DNA from: Microbacterium endophyticum
Lineage (GTDB): Bacteria > Actinomycetota > Actinomycetes > Actinomycetales > Microbacteriaceae
Reading direction: 5' to 3'
Length of the DNA: 64,000 nucleotides
Assembly (NCBI RefSeq): GCF_011047135.1
Contig: NZ_CP049255.1
Coordinates: 2,232,001 to 2,296,000, forward strand
The translations under genes were made by a program, and so were the position numbers. The notes beneath the pieces were generated by a model. The model saw only the letters and a program-made list of their open reading frames with translations. It was not told the DNA's origin and did not search any database. Shown here piece by piece: positions 50,845 through 59,527 of the stretch; the stretch's first letter is position 1, and the number at the start of each line of letters is the position of its first letter.

Positions 50845-53421
50845 GTGTCTGTCACGCCCTTTGCACCCTCAATCGAGCATCATCGCGTTCCTCTCGGGAT
50901 CGGCGAGCGCAATCCGCGTTTGTCTTGGAGCATCCGCTCGGCTCCAAAGGGCTGGGTGCAGAAGTCATTCGAGATCGAGGCCGTGGTTGAAGGGCGACGC
51001 CGCACTGCGAGTGTCGAAGGATCTTCTTCGACACTCGTGGAGTGGCCTTTCGCACCGCTGACTTCTTCTCAGCGTGCGCTCGTACGAGTGCGAGTCCAGG
51101 GAGCTGATGAAAACGCGCCAGGACGGTGGAGTGCGCGGACCGTGCTGGAGACTGGTCTGTTGGATCCTGCAGACTGGATCGCACTACCGATCGGCCCGTC
51201 GTGGCACGAAGACCCCCAGTCCGATCGCAGGCCCGCGCTGTTGCGCTCGACGTTCGCTGTCACAGCACCGATCGTTCGCGCCCGCCTCTACATCACAGCG
51301 CATGGACTTTACCGGGCGGAGATTAATAACCAGCGGGTCGGCGATGACGAGCTCGCGCCAGGGTGGACCAGCTACTCGCACCGTCTCCGCGTATACACCT
51401 ACGATGTGACCGCCCTGCTACGGGAGGGTTCCAACGCTATCGGTGTCACGCTTGCTGACGGCTGGTTTCGGGGGAGGGTCGGCTTCCATGGCGGGCATTC
51501 CAATTTGTACGGGACCCAGACGGCTCTGCTTGCGCAGGTGCGCGTCGACCTTGCGGACGGTACACATATCGTGCACGGCACTGGGCCTGAATGGTCGTGC
51601 GCTCCCGGTCCGATCATGCGCACCAACTTACTCGAGGGGGAGTCTTTCGACGCGCGCGAAACCCAAAACGGGTGGTCGACTCCTGGTTTCGCGGAAAGCT
51701 GGGAGCCCGCAGCACCGCGGGAGATTGATCTGCATACGCTCACGGCCCCCGACGGCCCCCCGGTGCGATGCGTCGAGGAGCGATCACCCGCAGCCGTGCG
51801 ATCGTGTGGTGGAGGAAGATTCGTCATCGACTTCGGGCAGAACTTGGTTGGGCGGCTACGAATCGAGGTCGATGGCATCTCCGGTCACGAGATCACAATT
51901 AGGCACGCCGAGGTTCTTGACGCCGAAGGCGAGTTGTATACCAGACCACTTCGCGGGGCGTACTCGATCGACCGGTACATTCTGGACGACTCCGGTGTGC
52001 AGCAGTGGGAACCGGCTTTTACAATTCATGGCTTCCGCTACGCGGAATTGAGCGGGTGGCCGGATAATCTGCCAATCGACGGACGTGTCGTAGCGCGAGT
52101 GATTCACACCGATATGGCCCGCACAGGCTGGTTCTCGTCCTCTGATGAAGACCTTAATCGTCTGCACGAAAATGTGGTGTGGAGCATGCGTGGCAACTTC
52201 GTGGATTTGCCAACGGACTGCCCACAGCGTGACGAGCGGTTGGGTTGGACTGGAGACATCCAGATATTCGCCCCCACCGCAGGATACCTTTTTGATTGCG
52301 CTGGGCTTCTTGCCTCATGGCTGCGCGACGTAGCTGCCGAGCAGCAGCCGGACGGCACGGTTCCCTGGTACGTCCCGGTAATTCCCGGCGGCGACCAGTG
52401 GACCCCGCCCCGCCCGGGAGCCGGTTGGGGAGATGCTGCGGTGATAGTCCCAGCGGCACTTTATGCCCACTTTGGAGATACCGACATACTACGTAGGCAA
52501 TATCCTTCTGCGCGCGCGTGGTCAGACCTGCAAGCGCGCCTGGCGGGCGACAACCATGTGTGGGACACCAGCTATCAGCTGGGAGACTGGCTCGATCCGA
52601 GCGCTCCGCCGGACGACCCCGCGAACGGCATGACTGACCCCAACCTTGTCGCGACAGCTTACTTCGCACGGTCGGCGGCCATACTGGCTGATTTCGAGAT
52701 TGAGCTTGATTCAGCCGAACGGCGGCTCTTGCGCGAGCGGGCGAACCTCGCGCGCAAAGGGTTTCGATCACGGTATCTAAGCGCACCGGGCACGCTCACT
52801 TCGGATTCGCAGGCGGCTTACGCGATCGCGATCGTATTCGGGCTGTTCGACCAGGACGAGCTCGCGATAGCAGGGGATAATCTCGCCCGACTCGTCCGCG
52901 CGGCCGATTATCACCTCACCACCGGGTTCCTCGGAACGCCTACGCTCTTGGACGCCCTGACGCTTGGCGGCCACATCGAGGTAGCCTATGCGCTGCTTCG
53001 GCAACGCAGCGTGCCGTCGTGGCTGTATCCCGTGACGATGGGCGCAACAACCATATGGGAGCGCTGGGACAGCATGTTGCCAGACGGAAGTGTCAATCCG
53101 GGGGACATGACTTCGTTCAATCACTTTGCATTCGGCTCGGTCGCCGACTGGATGCATCGTACGGTCGCTGGCATGGCCCCGCTCAGCCCAGGCTGGACTC
53201 GCATTCGCTTCCGCCCGGGCTATGAGAGCGGGTTAGACGCGGCATCCGCCGTTCACCAGACTCCGCTCGGTCGGGCCGAGATCTCTTGGCAGCGCTCCGG
53301 AACTACGATCACTGCCACCGTCGTCGTTCCTGTTGGCGCAGTGGGTGCGTTCGAGGGCCCAAAAGGTGAGACGACGCGGCTCACATCGGGAACGCACCAG
53401 ATGTTCGTTGACGCCGCGTAG
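50845..53421 (+). CDS. GH78 alpha-L-rhamnosidase
   Basis: 858 aa from GTG 50845; no signal peptide, so intracellular. Layout of GH78: an Ig-like N-terminal domain (PLGIGERNPRLSWSI), a carbohydrate-binding beta-domain (RARLYITAHGLYRAEINNQR), and the (alpha/alpha)6 catalytic domain with the acidic cluster TDCPQRDERLGWTGD and, later, ATTIWERWDSM. It removes terminal rhamnose from imported oligosaccharides, for example from rhamnogalacturonan fragments or glycosides. It is the last gene of the LacI-controlled operon and ends at a strong bidirectional terminator. Confidence 0.93.
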   Translation: MSVTPFAPSIEHHRVPLGIGERNPRLSWSIRSAPKGWVQKSFEIEAVVEGRRRTASVEGSSSTLVEWPFAPLTSSQRALVRVRVQGADENAPGRWSARTVLETGLLDPADWIALPIGPSWHEDPQSDRRPALLRSTFAVTAPIVRARLYITAHGLYRAEINNQRVGDDELAPGWTSYSHRLRVYTYDVTALLREGSNAIGVTLADGWFRGRVGFHGGHSNLYGTQTALLAQVRVDLADGTHIVHGTGPEWSCAPGPIMRTNLLEGESFDARETQNGWSTPGFAESWEPAAPREIDLHTLTAPDGPPVRCVEERSPAAVRSCGGGRFVIDFGQNLVGRLRIEVDGISGHEITIRHAEVLDAEGELYTRPLRGAYSIDRYILDDSGVQQWEPAFTIHGFRYAELSGWPDNLPIDGRVVARVIHTDMARTGWFSSSDEDLNRLHENVVWSMRGNFVDLPTDCPQRDERLGWTGDIQIFAPTAGYLFDCAGLLASWLRDVAAEQQPDGTVPWYVPVIPGGDQWTPPRPGAGWGDAAVIVPAALYAHFGDTDILRRQYPSARAWSDLQARLAGDNHVWDTSYQLGDWLDPSAPPDDPANGMTDPNLVATAYFARSAAILADFEIELDSAERRLLRERANLARKGFRSRYLSAPGTLTSDSQAAYAIAIVFGLFDQDELAIAGDNLARLVRAADYHLTTGFLGTPTLLDALTLGGHIEVAYALLRQRSVPSWLYPVTMGATTIWERWDSMLPDGSVNPGDMTSFNHFAFGSVADWMHRTVAGMAPLSPGWTRIRFRPGYESGLDAASAVHQTPLGRAEISWQRSGTTITATVVVPVGAVGAFEGPKGETTRLTSGTHQMFVDAA

Positions 53422-53444
53422 ATCCGAACCATAGTTCGTTCCAA

Positions 53445-53483
53445 TTTAAGGGGCGGTGAGGCTGCGCCTCACCGCCCCTTAAA
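53445..53483. terminator. Bidirectional terminator, 18-bp stem
   Basis: A perfect 18-bp stem, TTTAAGGGGCGGTGAGGC paired with its complement around the loop TGC. The flanking T and A residues give U-tracts in both directions. It sits exactly between the convergent rhamnosidase and arabinanase genes. Confidence 0.9.
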
Positions 53484-53486
53484 CTC

Positions 53487-54896
53487 TTAGCCCTGGAGCC
53501 ACCGCTGGTTGGCTCCACCGTTGCAGGCCCATTGGTTGGTCGACGCACCGTTGTCGGTGCTGTTGCCCCACACCTCCAAGCACAGCCCGCTGGCCGCATT
53601 TGAAACGGTGACGTACCCGCCCAGCGTCGGCGTGATAGTCCACTGTTGCGAACCGCTGGTAGAACATGTGGCCTGAGTCATAACAGTGCCTGGCGAAGAA
53701 CTGCCGTTCTCGGGCACCAAGCATTTGCCGCTGTTAACGTTAACCACCTGGTAACTATTACTGCTGGAAGCTTGTAGCGTCCAGCGTTGGTTAGCGCCGC
53801 CGTTGCAGTTTCCTTGTCTGACGCCCGCGTTCTCAGCCGTGCTAAGACCCCAGACGTCAAGGCACTTCGAACTGTGCGCGACCTGCAGGGTTAGCTCGCT
53901 CTTTCCTGCGGGAGCCCCGAAGACCGGCCATCCGTTCTGGTAGCTCAGCGGACGAACGTCGAGCGATTCGCGACCGTTGTTGGCCGCGTCGTAATAGTGG
54001 TAGGCGAAAGAACTGGACGAACCGTCCTGATAGACGTCGCCACCACCGGCCGCGACACGCGGATAGGTGCCGGCCAGGACGACAGTGCCCGCGCCGTCGA
54101 CCATCTTTCCGCCGCTCATGTCGGTGTAAGGCCCGGTGACCGACGTTGAACGTGCGACGACCGTGTGATAGGTGCTGCTGCTGCCGGAGCAGCAGAGGCC
54201 TTTAGAGCCATAGAGATAGAAGTAGTCGCCGTCGTGCGCGATCGATACCCCTTCGACGCCGGTGGCGATCTTCCACAGGTTGTGGTCGGTGGTGGAGAGC
54301 TTTCCGCTGGTCTCATCCAGCACGTGCATGTAGACGGCTCCTCCTGTCCATGATCCCCAAGACACGTAGAGGCGGTTGTCTTCGCCGCGGATGACATCCG
54401 GGTCGATTGGATAGTTCACGTCGGTGACCATGCCCTGGTCGGTCCACGGGCCGGCAGGATCACTTGCGGTCAACAAACCCATTACCGCATCGGCGGTTCC
54501 CCAGACAGACGCGCCGTAGTACAGGTGATATTCGCCGTCGAAATAGTTGATGTCCGGCGCCCAGATGTTCGGCGGCGTCTTGCCGAGCTTCGTCGTGATC
54601 CACGCGGGCGTCGTGCTCCACGTGTTACCTATCTTTGCCCAGCCCGTTGCCGGTGTGGCATCGCACGTCCGAAATACAGTGATCGAGCCCGTGGGGTTCT
54701 GCTGGTCATTCTCAAAGCCAGTGGAATACGCGTAGTAGCACGACCCGACCTTGATCATCGAAGGATCGTGCATCCGGGTCTCACCACTGAGGGCGTTGGC
54801 TGGCGCCGCTGACACGAGGACCGACAGAAGCAAAGCGGCTGTGGTTAGCACGGCGATAACGAAGCGGCGGAGGGGCGTATGTGAGGTTTTGGACAA
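53487..54896 (-). CDS. Secreted GH43 endo-arabinanase with ricin-type lectin domain
   Basis: 469 aa from TTG 54896, chosen for AAAGGAG five bases upstream. The signal peptide is RRFVIAVLTTAALLLSVLVS ending AAPANA. The GH43 five-blade propeller shows TRMHDPSMIKVG (Asp44, base), IWAPDINYFDGEYHLYYG, PIDPDVIRGED (pKa-tuning Asp region) and GVEGVSIAHDGDYFYLYG (acid Glu). After ~residue 345 a ricin-B lectin (CBM13) trefoil follows with QxW motifs: GGANQRWTLQ, GSQQWTITP and GGANQRWLQG. It cuts arabinan outside the cell, supplying the neighbouring transporter. Confidence 0.9.
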   Translation of the reverse strand: MSKTSHTPLRRFVIAVLTTAALLLSVLVSAAPANALSGETRMHDPSMIKVGSCYYAYSTGFENDQQNPTGSITVFRTCDATPATGWAKIGNTWSTTPAWITTKLGKTPPNIWAPDINYFDGEYHLYYGASVWGTADAVMGLLTASDPAGPWTDQGMVTDVNYPIDPDVIRGEDNRLYVSWGSWTGGAVYMHVLDETSGKLSTTDHNLWKIATGVEGVSIAHDGDYFYLYGSKGLCCSGSSSTYHTVVARSTSVTGPYTDMSGGKMVDGAGTVVLAGTYPRVAAGGGDVYQDGSSSSFAYHYYDAANNGRESLDVRPLSYQNGWPVFGAPAGKSELTLQVAHSSKCLDVWGLSTAENAGVRQGNCNGGANQRWTLQASSSNSYQVVNVNSGKCLVPENGSSSPGTVMTQATCSTSGSQQWTITPTLGGYVTVSNAASGLCLEVWGNSTDNGASTNQWACNGGANQRWLQG

Positions 54897-55368
54897 AATC
54901 GACTCCTTTATCGATTGGACACGCAACGCGAGTGAAGCGCTTAAATTCGACAGTGGCAGATACCCCAACATGTCGTCAAGTGGATGTCCCGCCGTCGCGC
55001 GTTAAGCAGTGGTGCGCGACTGCCTGAACCCGGGCGACGGGCCCCAGCAGGCAGCCAAATTCTTTTCGGCTTGCTTCCAAACCACATGCGTCTCGCTGGC
55101 AACGAGATCTCAGGTGTGCGCGGTGCCGAATTAAAACGCGGTTTACCATTTGCGCTTCGGCGCAAACGTGCTCTCGCAAGCCGTGTCCTTTTGGCTCGAA
55201 TATGCTGATCGACCCACGTGGGACAATTACGTCGATTCACGACTTATGATCAAGCCAGACGGCCAAAAAGCCGGGGAGCGTCCGATCGTCGTACGTGGCA
55301 CAACGACAGGGGTTCTGGGTCTGGAGGCTGCGGTGGAGCACGTCGTAGATATGGAACACGTCGTAGAT
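54897..55368. other. Intergenic region between arabinanase and small membrane protein
   Basis: 472 bp. It contains the arabinanase ribosome site, its LacI operator, and the first part of the 18-bp duplication. Apart from these, no gene or signal is seen. Confidence 0.5.
54931..54946. promoter_or_regulatory. LacI-type operator before the arabinanase
   Basis: AAGCGCTT core at 54935-54942 in the context GTGAAGCGCTTAAAT, 39 bp upstream of the TTG start. It is the same octamer as the twin operators at 47588-47608. Confidence 0.7.
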
Positions 55369-55371
55369 ATG
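55336..55371. repeat. 18-bp tandem duplication carrying a start codon
   Basis: Units 55336-55353 and 55354-55371 differ at one base; each reads CACGTCGTAGATATG after GAG or GAA. The terminal ATG of each unit is in frame with the membrane protein gene. Confidence 0.9.
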
Positions 55372-55743
55372 CTGCTCGAGATCATGTCTTGGGCGGGCAT
55401 CGGCATGGGACTCATCGTCATCATCGTCGCCGTCGTTCTGCATTTTGTAGACGGTCGCTGGGTGTCGATACGCGCGTACGTCGACCGCGACGGCGACCAA
55501 TCCGTGGCGCGGTGGTTCGACGAGTCTGGGCACGTGGGAAGCGTCATCCTTCGCCCCGACCACATCGAGCGCGTTGATGGCGACATGATCGATATCTACT
55601 GTCGGCGCGGAAGCCTCAGCCGCTACCGTGTGACGCCGGGATGGCCGCTCGTTCGAGCCGTCAGTTTGTTCGGGGCAGGTTTTCTCGCGCTCGGCGTTGT
55701 CGCCGTCCTAGTCTCGTTTGCCCTGCTGTTCGTGCGCGGATAG
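55369..55743 (+). CDS. Small membrane protein, unknown
   Basis: 124 aa from ATG 55369 (ATG 55351, six residues longer, is equally possible because of an 18-bp duplication). Two membrane helices flank a soluble middle: IGMGLIVIIVAVVLHFV near the start and LFGAGFLALGVVAVLVSFAL at the end; between them is a beta-rich region (WVSIRAYVDRDGDQ, VARWFDESGHVG). Proteins of this shape and size are common in actinobacteria but I know no function. Confidence 0.65.
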   Translation: MLLEIMSWAGIGMGLIVIIVAVVLHFVDGRWVSIRAYVDRDGDQSVARWFDESGHVGSVILRPDHIERVDGDMIDIYCRRGSLSRYRVTPGWPLVRAVSLFGAGFLALGVVAVLVSFALLFVRG

Positions 55744-55747
55744 TCCT

Positions 55748-56647
55748 CTACGCGATCGCGAGGAGAGCGCCCGCGGCCACGGCGAGCGCGAGCCCGAGAC
55801 CTTGCACCAGCGCGATCCTCTCTCGCAGAACGAGCGCTGCGAGAAGAATTGTTCCCGCCGGGTAGAGGGCGGTGAGTGCGGAAACGATCGACAGTTGCCC
55901 GTCGCGAAGGGCGACGAGCAAGAGTACGTTCGCGACGGCATCCGTCACTCCACATGCGATCGCGAGTAGCCAAGCGCGGCGAACCGTGCCGGCGCGGTGC
56001 GGGCGCAGGGGAGCCGTTGGGCTCTGGCCGCGTCGCAGCGCAACGAGCATGAGCACGCCAACGATCGATCCCGTGATGGCGGCATTTACGGCACGATTCA
56101 TGACCAGAGGAATGAGCCCGCTGCTGTCCGCGGTCTGGTTGATCAAGATGAGAAACGCGCCGATAGACAGCCCCGACCCGGTCGCCATCGCGACCCCGAG
56201 AGCCGAGGGGCGTACCGTCTTCTGGCCCGGAACGAAACCAACGAGCACAACCGCGACAACGGCGAGAGCGAGCCCCACGTAACCAACGGATGCCAGTGAC
56301 TCGCCGTCGACGAGTAGGCCCCACATCATCGGGGCAATCGCCGCCACGACCGCGGTGAGCGGCGACAGGATGCTCATCGGTCCGATAGCGAGGCACGCGT
56401 ACAACAGCCCGATGGCGGCAGCACCCGCGATGCCGGAAAGCGCGCCCCAGATAACGTCCTCACGGTTCCAGGTTCCCCCGAAAAAGGGTGCAGCGATGAG
56501 TAAAAGGAGGAGGCCAGAGCCGGCAGCTGTCGCCGTGACGACTACTGCTTTGAGCCGGCGTGCCGCAAGTCCGCCCAGGAAGTCGGCGGAGCCGTAAACG
56601 AGGGCGCCCACGAGGGCGATAACGGCGGAGAACATTCTCGCCAGCAT
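55748..56647 (-). CDS. EamA/DMT-family transporter
   Basis: 299 aa, about ten membrane helices in two similar halves. Typical starts of the two EamA repeats: VIALVGALVYGSADFLGGLA and, in the second half, WLLAIACGVTDAVANVLLLV; LTALYPAGTILLAALVLRER is the EamA signature end. It exports or imports small metabolites; the substrate cannot be told. It is divergent from the MMPL gene over a 43-bp AT-rich gap. Confidence 0.88.
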   Translation of the reverse strand: MLARMFSAVIALVGALVYGSADFLGGLAARRLKAVVVTATAAGSGLLLLLIAAPFFGGTWNREDVIWGALSGIAGAAAIGLLYACLAIGPMSILSPLTAVVAAIAPMMWGLLVDGESLASVGYVGLALAVVAVVLVGFVPGQKTVRPSALGVAMATGSGLSIGAFLILINQTADSSGLIPLVMNRAVNAAITGSIVGVLMLVALRRGQSPTAPLRPHRAGTVRRAWLLAIACGVTDAVANVLLLVALRDGQLSIVSALTALYPAGTILLAALVLRERIALVQGLGLALAVAAGALLAIA

Positions 56648-56653
56648 AAAGGG

Positions 56654-56677
56654 CTAGCAAAAATATCTTTTCGCTAG
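56654..56677. promoter_or_regulatory. AT-rich inverted repeat in EamA/MMPL divergent promoter
   Basis: CTAGC-AAAA ... TTTT-CGCTAG, an imperfect inverted repeat with a short AT centre, in the only 43 bp between the two divergent genes; a further CTAG follows at 56682. It could be a regulator site or simply overlapping promoter elements. Confidence 0.4.
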
Positions 56678-56690
56678 ATAAGCTAGATAC

Positions 56691-58946
56691 ATGGCGAACG
56701 AACGACGCGTGCAACCGACGCGATGGCTCCGGGTCGGTATTCCAGCACTTCTCGTGCTCGTATGGCTCATCGGTGGGTCCGTGGGTGGACCCTATTTCGG
56801 CAAGGTCGACGAGGTCTCGAGCAATGACCAGTCAAGCTATTTACCCTCGAGTGCCGACGCGACACAGGTCACCGAACGCCTGACCGACTTCACAGGGAGC
56901 GACACAATTCCTGCTCTCGTTGTCGTGACGGGAGACGGTGACCTCACCGATGCGCAGATCGCGGACCTGCAGGCGCTCGTGACCGACATTGGCAACCTCG
57001 ACGGTGTCTCGGGTGACGTTTCTCCTCCGGTCATCTCCGAAGATGGCGAAGCCGCCCAGATATTTGTGCCGCTGAATGCGGCGGACGATATCGGCGACGT
57101 CGTGGGAGAGCTCCGCACGATGATCTCCGACGAATTGCCCGCAGGTCTTAATGCCTGGGTGACGGGAGCCGCCGGCTTCAGTGCAGATCTTGTGGCGGGT
57201 TTCCTCGGAATCGACGGACTGCTTCTTCTCGTCGCTCTCGGCGCCGTGTTCGTCATTCTGATCATCGTCTACCGCTCGCCGCTTCTGCCAATCCTCGTGC
57301 TGTTGACTTCGACGTTCGCACTGTGTGTTGCGCTTTTGACGGTCTGGTGGCTGGCGAAGGCCGAGATCCTCGTCCTCAACGGACAAGTCCAGGGAATTCT
57401 GTTCATCCTCGTGATCGGTGCCGCGACCGACTATGCCCTGTTATACGTCGCGCGGTTCCGAGAATCGATCGGACAAGGAAAACGTCGATGGGATGCCACG
57501 CGCTCGGCCTGGCGTGGAGCGTTTGAGCCGATTCTCGCCTCTGGCGGCACCGTTATCGCTGGCCTTCTCTGCCTGTTGCTCTCTGATCTCGCAACCAACC
57601 GCGCGCTCGGACCGATCGCCTCGATCGGTATCGCGTTCTCGATGCTCGCCGCCCTTACCTTCTTGCCCGCGCTACTCGCGCTCGTTGGCAAGGCCGCGTT
57701 CTGGCCGTTCATTCCGAAGCACGGCATGGTCGTGATCCCCGACGACCTCACTCAGCCGGTGAAGGGCCTCTGGCCACGGCAGGCGCGCTTCATCGCGCGT
57801 CACGCGCGCCCGGTGTGGATCATCTGCACGGTGGTGTTGCTGGCGGCATCCGCGGGTGTTTTGCAGCTGAAAGCCGATGGTGTGCCAACGAGCGATCTGG
57901 TGCTCGGCGCATCGCAGGCACGCGACGGTCAGAACGTGCTGGGCGAGCATTTTCCTGGTGGATCCGGAAGCCCGGCCTACGTGATCGTGCCCGAAAGTGA
58001 CCTTGCTGACACCGTGACAGTGCTCGACGACTCGGCCGGAATCGATGCTGTCGCCGTATCGTCCGAGGACTCGCCAACGGGCCAAGCGAGCGTGACCATC
58101 GAAGATGGAGCACCCGTTTTCGCCGCCGTGGGTCCGCCCGGAACAGCGGCACCAACCGCGACAGTCTCGGACGGCGACGTGCTCGTTATCGCGACTTTGA
58201 CGGATGCCGCCGACTCCGTCGCCGCCGAAGAAACGGTTCGTGAGCTGCGTACATCGTTCGACGACAGCCTTGGCGCAGGCACAGCGCTCGTCGGGGGAGT
58301 GACTGCGACGGATATCGACACGAACGACACCTCGATCCGTGACCGCACCCTCATCATTCCGGTCGTGCTCGTTGTGATCCTGCTGATCTTGATGCTCCTG
58401 CTGCGGGCTGTTGTTGCTCCGGTGCTGCTGATTCTCAGCGTCATCGTGTCGTTCGGGGCCGCGCTGGGGGTGAGCGCACTGGTCTTCAACCACCTCTTCG
58501 ACTTCGCCGGTGCCGACCCCGCCGTTCCGCTCTACGGGTTCGTGTTCCTCGTCGCGCTCGGCGTCGACTACAACATTTTCTTGATGTCGAGGGTGCGCGA
58601 GGAGTCGCTTGGTCACGGCACAAGGCGAGGCATTTTGCGGGGTCTTGTGGCAACCGGTGGCGTGATCACCTCGGCTGGTCTCGTCTTGGCTGCAACATTC
58701 GCCGCGCTCGGTGTGATTCCGATCCTGTTCCTCGCGCAGCTGGCGTTCATCGTGGCGTTCGGTGTGCTGCTCGACACATTCGTCGTGCGCTCACTTCTGG
58801 TGCCGGCGGTCGCCTACGACATAGGCCGCGCAATCTGGTGGCCGTCCAAGCTGTGGCGACATGGTCACGAGACCGTCGAGCAGCGGCGAGATGAGGCATC
58901 CGAGACGATGACACGAGCCGAGTACCGACGTACGCTCGAGTCATGA
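56691..58946 (+). CDS. MMPL/RND-family membrane transporter
   Basis: 751 aa, twelve predicted helices in two halves, each with one helix, an exported domain of ~150 residues and a five-helix block. The first block has LNGQVQGILFILVIGAATDY and ALLYVARFRES, the second VPLYGFVFLVALGVDYNIFL and MSRVREESLG; these G-x-x-x-D-Y motifs carry the proton-relay Asp-Tyr pairs of MMPL proteins. It probably exports a lipid or a drug. It overlaps pncA by 4 bp. Confidence 0.92.
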   Translation: MANERRVQPTRWLRVGIPALLVLVWLIGGSVGGPYFGKVDEVSSNDQSSYLPSSADATQVTERLTDFTGSDTIPALVVVTGDGDLTDAQIADLQALVTDIGNLDGVSGDVSPPVISEDGEAAQIFVPLNAADDIGDVVGELRTMISDELPAGLNAWVTGAAGFSADLVAGFLGIDGLLLLVALGAVFVILIIVYRSPLLPILVLLTSTFALCVALLTVWWLAKAEILVLNGQVQGILFILVIGAATDYALLYVARFRESIGQGKRRWDATRSAWRGAFEPILASGGTVIAGLLCLLLSDLATNRALGPIASIGIAFSMLAALTFLPALLALVGKAAFWPFIPKHGMVVIPDDLTQPVKGLWPRQARFIARHARPVWIICTVVLLAASAGVLQLKADGVPTSDLVLGASQARDGQNVLGEHFPGGSGSPAYVIVPESDLADTVTVLDDSAGIDAVAVSSEDSPTGQASVTIEDGAPVFAAVGPPGTAAPTATVSDGDVLVIATLTDAADSVAAEETVRELRTSFDDSLGAGTALVGGVTATDIDTNDTSIRDRTLIIPVVLVVILLILMLLLRAVVAPVLLILSVIVSFGAALGVSALVFNHLFDFAGADPAVPLYGFVFLVALGVDYNIFLMSRVREESLGHGTRRGILRGLVATGGVITSAGLVLAATFAALGVIPILFLAQLAFIVAFGVLLDTFVVRSLLVPAVAYDIGRAIWWPSKLWRHGHETVEQRRDEASETMTRAEYRRTLES

Positions 58947-59527
58947 GCAAGGCACTGTTTATCGTCGACGTTCAAAATGACTTCACCGAGCATGGCGCTC
59001 TGGGCGTTGCCGGTGGGGACGCGGTGGCTGCACGCATCTCGCAGTTTGTCGCCGAGCATGCCGATGACTATGAAATCGTCGTCGCATCTCGAGACTGGCA
59101 TGACGGTTCGAACGACAATGGCGGCCACTTCGCCGAATCGCCGGACTTTGTAGACACGTGGCCAGTGCACTGTGTGGCCGGAACCTTTGGTGCTGAGTAC
59201 GACGCCGAGTTCGACACGTCTCGGGTGACCTATCACCTCAAAAAAGGTCAGGGAAAGCCGGCCTACTCGCTGTTTGAAGGTGTGAGCGACGATGGGCTCA
59301 CTGCGACAGCACTTCTCGAGCAACACGGCATTCTCGATATCGACGTCGTCGGGCTTGCGACCGATTACTGCGTACGGGCATCTGCGCTCGATGCCGTGGC
59401 AGCAGGCCGCCACGTGCGAATCTTCACTGATCTTGTGGCCGGGGTTCACCCAGCCTCGAGTGAAGCAGCGCTCGCCGAGGTCGCGCACGCGGGTGCTGAG
59501 CTCGCTGAGACTCCACTTCCCGAATGA
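58943..59527 (+). CDS. pncA: Nicotinamidase
   Basis: 194 aa, start overlapping the MMPL stop. Hydrolyses nicotinamide to nicotinate for NAD salvage. LFIVDVQNDFTEHGALGV holds the catalytic Asp9, SRDWHDGSNDNGGHF the metal-binding Asp/His residues, YHLKKGQGKP the lysine, and GLATDYCVRASALDA the nucleophilic cysteine. Normal length. It is placed between two transporters with 4-bp overlaps on each side. Confidence 0.94.
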   Translation: MSKALFIVDVQNDFTEHGALGVAGGDAVAARISQFVAEHADDYEIVVASRDWHDGSNDNGGHFAESPDFVDTWPVHCVAGTFGAEYDAEFDTSRVTYHLKKGQGKPAYSLFEGVSDDGLTATALLEQHGILDIDVVGLATDYCVRASALDAVAAGRHVRIFTDLVAGVHPASSEAALAEVAHAGAELAETPLPE

